A stretch of DNA of 64,000 bases, taken from positions 2,418,001 to 2,482,000 of the forward strand of contig JABMLP010000001.1 of assembly GCA_013176395.1 (NCBI GenBank), written 5' to 3'. The stretch comes from Venturia oleaginea (taxonomy: Eukaryota > Ascomycota > Dothideomycetes > Venturiales > Venturiaceae). A model generated the notes under the pieces. The model had not been told where the DNA came from, made no database searches, and saw nothing but the letters and a program-made list of their open reading frames with translations. The first letter of the stretch is position 1, and each line of letters starts with the position of its first letter. This document shows positions 9,056 through 17,685 of this stretch, in pieces. Both the position numbers and the translations under genes were made by a program.

Positions 9056-10050
9056 TCAACTTCTTCATTCTCCTCAGTGGTTCCTTTGGCCCTTTTTGAA
9101 CCAAGTTGCGTGACTCTTTCTACCTCTGTATCCAACCAGCAGTCTTTCATTCTATGGCCGGCCTTCCCACAGCGTAAGCAGAGGTTATTTGCCTTCCTAT
9201 ATTCATAGGCTTTAGACGAAATTTTTAACTTGTTTACGCGTGTAGGCTCCCAGTCCATAGCGTTCAGATCTTTAAAAGACTTCTCTTTATCTCTGAATCG
9301 TAACTTATCTTCTGAGGAAGAGAGCATCTTTGCTGTAGTGATTTGCATACTTGTATTCAAAAGATCGGACACAAACTGCTGGTAGGAGGTACTCTGAGAT
9401 TGGCCTATTCTCTGGTTTCGCAGCTCTTGATTTATTGCTTTGTGTAGAAATGCAATTTTAACAGCGTCAGGCCAAGTCATTCCTCCAGCATTAGCAAGAG
9501 TGGTTTCAAAACGGGGAAGAAAAGAGAAGAAGGGTTCTTTCTCTTTTTGTTTGATTGTGGACAGGCTTACAGTAGCTCTTTGTTGTTGTACTGGATCGCC
9601 ATAGAAGTTGTCCATATACTGTAACAATTTCTGTCCCGTTTTATCTTCCTCTGGAGCTGTCTTTACGTAGGCCAGAGTAGCCTGAGCTGCGGAGCCTCGT
9701 AGAGAGGAGAAGATGTAGGCAAATTGGTTCCTACTATCCCCTATAGATTCTGCGTCTATCTCCAACTTCATCCTTGCTTGTTGAAACCACTGAGCCCATT
9801 CAGAACGCTTGCCATCAAATTCTTGGAGCTTAGGAAGTACAGCTTTCTTCCTATGTATTCTGTCTTTTTGTGAATTCTTAGTCTCTTGTCCTTCTACTAC
9901 GTTCTCAGAGCGAGTAGTGTTAGGCAAGATTGTAAGAATACGCGTAATAGCATCGTTCTGAATGGCTAGTTGATGTTGTAATGCTGCCATAGCTTCTTGT
10001 AGGGCTTGGGGTTCTTGAGGAACTCTTTGTTCCTGATCTTCTCCTTCCAT
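9028..10050 (-). CDS. gag: Chromovirus Gag
   Basis: A 340-residue frame from an ATG at 10050. The N-terminal part (MEGEDQEQRVPQEP) precedes a capsid-like helical region containing EWAQWFQQARMKL and FSFLPRFETTLANAGGMTW, as in fungal retrotransposon gag. A CCHC zinc knuckle, CLRCGKAGHRMKDC, lies near residues 290-303 and would bind the element RNA. The C-terminus is acidic. The gag stop (9028-9030) follows the run GAA AAA GAG, where a -1 slip on AAA would enter the pol frame. Gag forms the cytoplasmic particle in which reverse transcription occurs. No lesions are seen. Confidence 0.93.
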   Translation of the reverse strand: MEGEDQEQRVPQEPQALQEAMAALQHQLAIQNDAITRILTILPNTTRSENVVEGQETKNSQKDRIHRKKAVLPKLQEFDGKRSEWAQWFQQARMKLEIDAESIGDSRNQFAYIFSSLRGSAAQATLAYVKTAPEEDKTGQKLLQYMDNFYGDPVQQQRATVSLSTIKQKEKEPFFSFLPRFETTLANAGGMTWPDAVKIAFLHKAINQELRNQRIGQSQSTSYQQFVSDLLNTSMQITTAKMLSSSEDKLRFRDKEKSFKDLNAMDWEPTRVNKLKISSKAYEYRKANNLCLRCGKAGHRMKDCWLDTEVERVTQLGSKRAKGTTEENEEVEEEDYSEKE

Positions 10051-10342
10051 ATTTTCACCTATGAGAGATAATAGAGAGCACTACTATACACACTCCTAGG
10101 CTCTACTCTAGAGATTTGCTAGGCAGTATAGAGTCAATGCCTATTAGTATAGGAAGGTGACTATAGAATCCCAGAAGGATTTTTACACTATAGTCTTCTC
10201 TGCAATCCTTATTACTAAGGACAGAGCTCCCAGGGACTGTGAAGGCCAAGTGTATTAAATCTCTCTTCCTAGCTCTTTCTTTCCTCAGCTTATTACAGCT
10301 TCAACTCCTAAGACTACGCTGTCTTAGGATGACCTGCCCTTG

Positions 10343-10670
10343 CTTCTTGGAGATTCTAGCACGTTCTAGAAAATCTCAGTTTGAATTCTCTTGAATTCCC
10401 TTTTTGGATTGGCCCTTTCGGTTGGCCCTTGCTTCTTGGAGATTCTAGCACCTTCTAGAAAATCTCAGCTTGAATTCTCTTGAATTCCCTTTTTGTTTGG
10501 CCCTTGAGGTTGGCCCTTGAAGTTGGCCTTTGAGGTTGGCCCTTGCTTCTTGAGTTAGGACAAGTGTCCTCTTCTTGAAATTCCTTTCTGTTTGGCCCTT
10601 GAGGTTGGCCCTCGCTTCTTGGATTAGGACAAGTGTCCTCTTCTTGAAATTCCTTTTTGGAGCTTGCTCT
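10343..10670 (-). repeat. Tandem repeats in the chromovirus leader
   Basis: Between the 5' LTR and gag, an 88-89-bp unit (CTTCTTGGAGATTCTAGCAC ... TTGGCCCTTG) occurs twice in tandem, at 10343-10431 and 10432-10519. Two further related units at about 10540-10665 each hold GGACAAGTGTCC. The leader shows no gag-like coding. Packaging or translation control is possible but inferred. Confidence 0.8.
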
Positions 10671-10701
10671 CTGTGAGCCTTTCTTCCTTTGTAAGATTGA
10701 G

Positions 10702-10713
10702 GTACTTAGATAA
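10702..10713 (-). other. Primer binding site, self-priming type
   Basis: Directly next to the 5' LTR, the sense strand reads TTATCTAAGTACC. There is no TGG as expected for a tRNA 3' end. The 11 nt TATCTAAGTAC are perfectly complementary to GTACTTAGATA in the LTR (10774-10784), placed where the transcript should start. This is the arrangement known from the self-primed Tf1 element of fission yeast. Confidence 0.75.
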
Positions 10714-10823
10714 TGTAAGAGTTCAACCCTCAAAGGTGTTTCGCAAGTGAGGGAAGACAGCTTATATTTCAAGTATCTAAGTACAGAGAAGAAAGTGTAA
10801 GTACAGGAAGGATAGCTCGTATA

Positions 10824-12166
10824 CAGTACTAGGGCAAAAGTTTCCGTACAATTAAGCGAAAACGCGAAATCTACACCTCTCATTTTTTAACACATTATCT
10901 TTGCACTACCATTATGCCACCTCAACGAAAGCCATTGACTCCTATAAACCCGCAGAGGCTTCCTAATCATCGTCTTACTCCATATCAACGCGGCAAAATT
11001 GATGCGCAGCGTGAAGCCGGGCTCAGTTTAGGCGCAATTGCGGCGCTACAAAAACTACCGCGTTCCACCATCCAATACAGCCTTGAAAAGGCCCCATTAC
11101 GCCAGAACGGCGAATCCCTACCTTCCAGCGGCCGGCCACGCTCGTATACAGACCGAGATGAACGATCTCTGTTACGCATTATACGTACGCAGCCTAAGTT
11201 AACGTACGAGGAGGTCAAAAGACAGGCTTGCATCGATTTTTCGAAGGATACCATCAGGAGGATATTGAAAGAGTACGGAATCGCAAATTGGAGGTCTGCA
11301 AGGCGTCCTTTCCTCACACAGGTACATGCTGACGCCAGGAAGCTCTGAGCAGAGCAGCACATCTCGTGGAAAGCTGAAGATTGGGCGAAGATTATATGGT
11401 CTGACGAGTGCTCAGTTGAGCGAGGGACCGGCAAGGCAAGAACATGGTGTTTTCGCACACCAGGACACAAATGGGAGACCTCAATGATTGATACCTATAA
11501 GAAGGGTAAAGGAGTGTCTATCATGATTTGGGCATGCTTCTCTGGCCAAGCAGGGCGCTCTGAATTGTACATTCTTAAGCGTGACCTAGAGAGCAAGCGT
11601 CAAGGCTACTCTACGAACTCGTATATCAAGTTACTCGACGAAATGCTACCTACAGTGTACGAATCGGGCCTTAAATTTATGCAGGATAACGCGCCTATCC
11701 ACAAATCCAAAAAGACTATAGTCTGGTTTAAGGAAAACCTCATTCCACTACAAGATGCGCCGCCCTACAGTCCTGATATGAATCCGATTGAAAACCTCTG
11801 GCGGAGGCTCAAGGAATTGGTCTACAAAGTGGAACCTATGATTGAATACGTTACTGGCGGTGTAGACAATATACGAGAGGTTCTAGGAGAAGCACTTTTT
11901 AAGGCCTGGCGGCTTATTGAACAACATTATTTTGATGCTGTACTTGAGTCAATGCCAAGGAGGGTTGAGGCATTACTGGCGGCAGATGGTTGGCACACAA
12001 AATACCAAATAGCTCACTGAATGGCTCATTTTGTAGCCCTGGTATTACTGTACATTATACGAGAATATGAGCGAAAATGATCACGTTGAAAGCGCGATAA
12101 TGTAATTACAAGAATCACCATTTTTTGAGCGATCTCGGCTGTACGGAAACTTGTGCGACCCTACTG
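10824..12166 (+). mobile_element. Tc1/mariner element (DD34E) inserted in the LTR
   Basis: 1343 bp with imperfect terminal inverted repeats of about 27 bp: CAGTA at both tips and a shared GTTTCCGTACA. It is flanked by TA target duplications (10822-10823 and 12167-12168); adding the flanks restores the uninterrupted LTR exactly. It encodes one transposase with a single in-frame stop. Confidence 0.95.
10914..12020 (+). pseudogene. Tc1/mariner transposase with one in-frame TGA
   Basis: A 369-codon frame from the ATG at 10914. The N-terminal helix-turn-helix region has LTPYQRGKIDAQREAGLSLG and GRPRSYTDRDER; the catalytic residues are D164 (WSDECS), D258 (MQDNAPIH) and E293 (PDMNPIENLWRRLKE), giving DD34E spacing. 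The only lesion is TGA at 11346-11348, after ARKL and before AEQHISW; a C-to-T change of an Arg CGA codon would explain it. The frame is otherwise open to 12020. The N-terminal DNA-binding part alone could still be made as a 144-residue product. Not autonomous as it stands. Confidence 0.92.
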
Positions 12167-12690
12167 TATATAATCCTCCTCTTACAATAGATCCTTCTAG
12201 AAAGTATCTTTAAATGGAAACGTGACAGCTTGCAAAATAGAACATGGCAGCTTGCGAAATAGAACATGACAGCTTGCAAAATAACAAGAGAGCAATTGGA
12301 AATCCAGTCATGGATAAGCTAGAGAGAAGGATTCCATCCCTTAACAATTGTGCTGAATGGATTCGGCAATTGTATTGTAATCCACTTTTGTATAGGAAAT
12401 ATGTCGAGGTCTGGGGAAATACTTTACTCGTTACAAAGCCGCGAAAGTAAGCTAGGATACAACTCCATTGTTCACCATTCCAAGAACCAGAATGCCAAGG
12501 ATTTATATTCTTGGCTACAAAAAGGCCAAGATGCCATACTATCTAAGCCACTTCGCCGTGCTGTCGAAATTTCGACCAAGATTATTCACCTCCGCTCCAC
12601 ATAGTACAAAACGGAATAAAGCGTCCGTACTAAAGAATGTAATATCGTACTAGCAGGGAACGCCCAGTTAAGCTTAGAGACGTAGCTATC

Positions 12691-12698
12691 TATATAAA
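12691..12698 (+). promoter_or_regulatory. TATA box of the small secreted protein gene
   Basis: TATATAAA lies 127 bp upstream of the ATG at 12825. The leader between them is C/T- and A-rich, and the start context is CACAATCACCATGAAG, good for a fungal gene. Confidence 0.55.
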
Positions 12699-12824
12699 CT
12701 TGCTATCGTCCGCTCCGGGTTCAATGTGTCTGATCCTGTATTTATCAGTATCAGCTGCGCTCCGAATCCTACTACTAGTTCTACCTCCTCCTTACCGACA
12801 TCCAATAAAAACAACACAATCACC

Positions 12825-13093
12825 ATGAAGCTCTCCCTAGCCATTCTCGCTGTGCTCTCCACGCCCGTCTTCTCCCTCTACGGTACCTGCAGCGTACGCG
12901 ACGGCTCGTGCTCTCAGCTCAGTGGCCAAAATAACCCAATCCCATGCGATCACGTAGGTAAACCTGATTCTTATTAGGCATGAGCAGCTTACATATCTAC
13001 CTAAATCAGAAATTCCCTTGCGAAAATTTCGGCGATAAATGCTGGTGGAAAGGGCCAGAACATACACACGCCAAGTGCTCCCAGGTTACCTAA
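12825..13093 (+). CDS. Small secreted cysteine-rich protein (effector candidate)
   Basis: Two exons, 12825-12953 and 13010-13093, joined in phase 0 across a 56-bp intron (GTAGGT ... CAG), give 70 residues. The N-terminus MKLSLAILAVLSTPVFS is a clear signal peptide, cut after about residue 17. The mature part is about 53 residues with six cysteines at spacings C-5-C-11-C-5-C-6-C-10-C, enough for three disulfides. It is small, has no membrane segment, and has a Trp-Trp pair and His/Lys near the C-terminus. I do not recognise the family; the profile fits fungal effectors or small antimicrobial proteins. The gene sits between a young retrotransposon (479 bp upstream) and a decayed Tc1-like element, the type of niche in which effector genes often lie. 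Function is inferred only. Confidence 0.7.
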
Positions 13094-14689
13094 ACTATTT
13101 CGAACGGAATAAGTCCCGAGGATCGTCGGATGGGTCCTAGTTGGCGAAGTTGTTCCCTGCGGATGTTGATGTTGATATGGTTTACTTGAATTGGGTTAAA
13201 TATGACGAAAGGAGTGTGAGATGTTGATGAAGAAGGAATGGTGATGTTCCGATCAGTCCGCCTCGTGGTGTTCCTTGCACGAATCTGTAATCATTTAGAC
13301 ACGTTTTGCACTCAGCTCCGAGAATCCCATTGAAGTTTAGTCTCCGAAATGAAATTTTCTAGAAGCTTCGTCTTGCCGCAACTACAGGTGGATCTGGATA
13401 AAATTTGGAACGTGGTACAAAGCCTTTCCGCGCGGCAGCGATGCGTACAACGGATTGAATGACCAAGCTGGGCTGTCTTCTGATTTGAGACAAACTCCAA
13501 CGTTGAAGAGATGATAGTGAGTGGCACCAAATTACTGTACTCGCGTTTGTCTTCACTTGCTTTTGCTGCAGGAACTACAAGTGGGTCCGGGGTGTTCGGA
13601 TAATCCGGTAAGGATACATGCAGCGCCTCGTTTTATGGAGTTGCTTTTGGTCAAACAAGTTTAGGCCGGAACTTTGGAGCAACAGCGAGTATTCTGTCAG
13701 CAGTGAGTGTCCAATTGTCTCACATCGGGATGATGCGCGAACACAAGCTACAAGCTACTTCGTACATGTTGTGCTGTCAATTCGAACTCTGGCGGGAAGG
13801 AAATCGCGCACACGAGAGGGCCGTTCCATGGCCCGAGGGTCAAGGTTCCTTTCGCTAACTAAGCATTATTAGGAGTGGTTCATCAGGATTGAGGTATGAG
13901 ATGATTTTCCTACCCGCAGCTAGATATCGACGTGGGATGTCGAGGTTGAGAGTGATGGTTCGGGACACCTACTGCAAGGGGCTGGTTGTATGCGAGATGA
14001 TATAGGGAAACTGTTGAAAAACAAAATTTCGGAGACCGAAGACTTTTAACTGTGTACTCGGTATACTATGTATTATCATTCGTTAGAAAACAATTGGTCA
14101 TTTAACGTTTAAAATTTCGTTGGTCGTGATTCGCGAGAGAAGAGGGGTTGATTGATGCACAGTGAGCGGCCACCAATGGAATACCCAGTCAGCTACACGC
14201 GACTTCCGCGATTACATTTCTGACAGAGCCTTTACTTGTACTCGAAATCAATGTCGGTAAGTTTCTTGAGGTAGTTCGGCACAGGAGTGCCAGAAAATTA
14301 TCGGTATCATCTGCACTTTTACGTTGCTCCCTGCTCTCATTTGGATATCAGAACGCCAAGGCGCCAGTCCCAATCCGTCAACCAACCGACACTTTTTACG
14401 ACACTTTCTCTACTGTCAATGTTACCTCTATAATAGCTTCTTAAGACTAGATGGAGAGACTGGAGGTCAAGAACGCATATTGTAGAGCTTGGAGACGGAG
14501 TCTTGATGTTGCTGCACGTGATGGATATCCACAGATCAGCGTTATGATATCCACGGCCTTTGAATAGGGTCTAAGGGTGTGCCCAGCTTCGAGTATTCCA
14601 AGATCTGGCAAGCAATAGTGCGTCTCGCCTGCATACAATCTGCAAGACCAAGGCCGAATCAGGTAACTGGACAGAAGTGCAGCAAGACG
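13094..14689. other. Intergenic, no gene seen
   Basis: About 1.6 kb downstream of the small secreted protein gene. Only short, non-overlapping frames without recognisable motifs occur. The stretch near 14030-14130 is AT-rich. It ends at the TA target of the next transposon. Confidence 0.6.
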
Positions 14690-14691
14690 TA

Positions 14692-16107
14692 CACAGGGTT
14701 CCTCAAATCTGACTGCGCAGGGCGCTCGGACCCACCATCCCATCTTTTGAACTTGAATGTATTATGCTATTTACCACACGTTTGACTTGCAATGGATCTC
14801 TGGTTTTTGCTGAATCATCTTACACCTCTCTGGCATCTCTCTGATCCTTTTCCGTATCATTGTGAGCGTTATCTTGTCCCATTCTGCCTGGATTTCAGCC
14901 TTGAAATGAGCCACCGACGACCACCTCCTGCCAGCTAATCTGGACTTAATGATGTTCCAACAAGATTCAATGGGATTGAGATCACATGATTGAGGAGGGT
15001 GAATAAGTAATAGAAGGTCTGCTTCTCTTTTTATGACTGCAGGGTCACTGTTAGGTGACTTGATTCCGTGAGAAGGATCACCATCCTCTTGAAGCCAGTG
15101 TTTGCGCTGGTGACGCTTCTCCAAGGCCTGAATGGCTTCAATGTGTTACGGCAGTATCTTTTTGGCGTAAAAAACCTGTGTCATGCAGTTTCCTTTTGGT
15201 GTTTCGTCCTCCTTTGCCTTAAGGTCTTGCCAGACCTTCAGCCAGGCTTGGTACACTGAATCCAGCTCTTATTTGAGTTGTTTAGGCTGCTTGACTTGCC
15301 TACGGACCTTCTCTGATGGCTCAGCCGGATCCTTGTAGAATATGAGGTTTCCTTTCTTGTTGTATGAGATGCCGCCGGCGACGTGAATAATAACATCCAA
15401 AACGCCTTCTAGCTCCTCATTGACACCTCTCTCTTGCCCTGGAAAGCGTAGCTCATATTCAGGTGCATTGGCGAGTTCTTTGGACTGAAAATGGGCTTCA
15501 TCTGTGAACCAAATCCAACTCCAGAAGCCTAGTGTGGTCTTTTTCTCGTGTTCTTTACCGTATTCAACCCTCTTTGGCCGATTTGCCTGAGATATCTGCT
15601 TCTGATAACGCTTCTTGAATCGCCTAGCCCCTGCATTGCATACGTGACGCTGTAATATCTTTGCGGAAGGCTTGCCGGGGTAGGAATTGGCTTGTTCCTG
15701 CCAGCCTCTTTCGTGTATGGGGTCATCTTGGTTGGTAAGGCGGGTGAGATCTGAAGCAGATACTTTGGTAGGCCGCCCTATGATGCAACTGCTCTTTCTC
15801 TGTGATCTGAATGCTGCATCACCAATAAGTTCTCGTAGTTTAAGCCAACTACGTGCGGTAGAAGTTGGTATATTGATTTCAGGGAGGTATGCGATTGTAC
15901 CGACGCCGTCGGCCTCATTGTTGCAATCCCAGGCCTGAAAAAATCGCATTTCTTCGTGGTTTCATATTCTCGCCTTGCAGTCTTTCTTTTGGGTGTTCTA
16001 GGCGCCATGGTGGTGGTAAATTGAGTGATAAGTTGGTGTATACGTGGAAATTGAGATGGGATGGTGGGTCCGAGCGCCCTGCGCAGTCAGATTTGAGGAA
16101 CCCTGTG
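14692..16107 (-). mobile_element. Tc1/mariner-like element with 54-bp perfect inverted repeats
   Basis: The left terminal repeat (14692-14745, CACAGGGTTCCTC...CCCATCT) is repeated perfectly inverted at 16054-16107. TA lies at 14690-14691 on the left and at 16109-16110 on the right, one base beyond the repeat. The interior encodes a broken DDE transposase on the minus strand. Long perfect inverted repeats imply that the ends are younger, or under stronger constraint, than the coding region suggests. Confidence 0.92.
14771..16008 (-). pseudogene. Tc1-like transposase, frameshifted with two stops
   Basis: It starts MAPRTPKRKTARREYETTKK at 16008. A one-base shift near 15950 moves to the frame RFFQAWDCNNEADGV, which continues through GRPTKVSASDLTRL and WIWFTDEAHFQSKE (first catalytic Asp) to a TAA at 15269-15271. 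The same frame resumes and meets a second TAA near 15145, then continues with KHWLQEDGDPSHG (second Asp) and SCDLNPIESCWNIIKSRL (Glu) to 14771. About 38 residues separate the second Asp and the Glu. Both TAA codons could come from CAA by C-to-T change. The product is dead. Confidence 0.88.
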
Positions 16108-16110
16108 GTA

Positions 16111-17685
16111 CTCGTAGATTATTACGAAAGACGACGTAGGACAAGACGTAGAGGGACGCTGTAAGCCACTCGTGGTACCAAGCCGTTGCGCGTAGGAGTA
16201 GCCCTTTGACCTTCCCCATGTTTGTCCGACGCTGGCAGCAGAACAAGTGCCACTCTGTGTCCAATTCCTCGGAGGCGGAGATAAAAGTGTCGAGACTTTC
16301 GAGGCAGAGCAAAATCACGCTACGTATGCACATTACGCAAGTGCAAGCTGTAGGCCCTTGTCAAAGAATGGAGAATGGAACAAAACTGATGCCTATCCGC
16401 CCTCTGCTTTGTCAATGAAAGATTCACCAGTGTGGTGTCAACGAATAATAGAGAAAGGCTCAGGTTGGATGAGGAAACCCCCACGACCGTTGCAAAAAGT
16501 GTGGAGAAACATGGCTTGGCCAAGAGCAACTGCAGCCTCCTCGATCCATGCATCACTCTCCCCTCGAATTATGGTACGCAGGGTATAATTCACCTCGGGC
16601 ATCCTAGTTACGATACGATACGAAGACGGATACCGGGTTTGTCTGCACAGCTACCGGGACTCGATCGAGGTAGCAGCAGACAGCCACGGTTGCATTGATG
16701 TTAGGTATCGGGCAGTCTAAGGGCATCAGGCGACTAGGATGGACATGAAGAGACTGATGAATCCACTCTGACGCAAACCGTGGTATAATCTTCAGGCTGC
16801 AGATGCACACGACTGTGAACGATTCGGTATGGTTGCTGCGTTATTTTGGCGAAAGTGCATGGGCTTCGCTGACAAACTCTCGCGTCCCGGCAAATGGTCA
16901 CCGTGTAATATACGGGCGCATCACTAATAACCATCGATAATCGTGGCGGCAACTCCGGCTTGACGAAGGCTGGGATGGAGCTCACGTGCTGGTGTGGTAA
17001 GACCTGTCTCGCGATTCAATTTATATCGCCGGCTTCGAGCATGGTCATAGCAGTTGATGGCGAATGCAGCAATGTAAAAGGTCCCAGCAAGACGACAATG
17101 TGGAGACGCTTCGATCGATAGATATATCTTGACGCTGACAAAGTTCTTTTGGTCTCCGCATCTGCAATCTAGATCATTATTCGAGAGACGCCAGTTCCGG
17201 CCGGGAAATACTACCAGCGAGCTACTACGGAGTAGTGTTAGGTCGACCTTCTGTCTGGGTTCCTGAGCATGCATACCTCCTCGACCGCCCCCTTCAAATC
17301 CTCTTCTGAAGCCTACAGACTCCACGCTCTTCTTGGAGCGCACTTATAACCCTGCCTCGCCTTCCTGCCCTCTGTAACTGGAGCCACACTCCCAGTGCCA
17401 ATTTCTCTCTTCGTCTTACTGCTTTAGGCTAGTTTGTGGCGGTTGAGAGGCGATAGTGGACGAGAGCATGCCCGCCGAAGCCCGAACGCTATCTTCGCAC
17501 TTACTATACAAGCACAGCTCGAGTCAACCCTCCGTGGGACAAACTTCTCCAGGATCCAGCATTGACTTGCTGAGCCGCTTACTACCGACCGCCCAAAACA
17601 CTCCGACTCCCCACGTCGACGTCAATTGTCCGAAACGCATTCGCCTTGAGCTGAGGCGAAGCAACAACATCGCGAACCGCATGCC
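16111..17685. other. Intergenic and upstream region of the C2H2 regulator
   Basis: About 1.6 kb without a supportable gene; small frames on both strands show no motif and no plausible splicing. The last part presumably holds the promoter and 5' UTR of the regulator at 17686, whose in-frame ATG follows CATGCC. Confidence 0.55.

Larger units (their letters stand above)
4907..12346 (-). mobile_element. Complete Ty3/gypsy chromovirus with nested Tc1 element
   Basis: A 288-bp LTR (4907-5194) and its partner (10714-12346, split by a Tc1 element) bound a minus-strand element that is about 6.1 kb without the insertion. The target duplication ATTGT is perfect (4902-4906 and 12347-12351). By eye the two LTRs are identical, so the insertion is young. 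Order in the sense direction: 5' LTR, self-complementary primer site, repeated leader, gag, pol (protease, reverse transcriptase, RNase H, integrase, chromodomain), polypurine tract, 3' LTR. gag and pol carry no stops, so the proteins could be functional. The promoter of the 5' LTR is interrupted by the insertion. Confidence 0.96.
10714..12346 (-). repeat. 5' LTR of the chromovirus, split by a Tc1 element
   Basis: The two parts, 10714-10823 and 12169-12346, together reproduce the 288-bp LTR. The break lies within the TATATATA run that is intact in the other LTR. The transcript start is predicted near 10784, about 36 nt downstream of that TATA box. Confidence 0.95.

Noticed and set aside
10455..10883. 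142-codon minus-strand frame
   Set aside because: It is made of LTR, leader repeats and the primer site of the retrotransposon; it does not match Gag and overlaps the transcript start.
16206..16588. Overlapping plus-strand frames upstream of the C2H2 regulator
   Set aside because: Small, without motifs, and contradictory frames; treated as intergenic.
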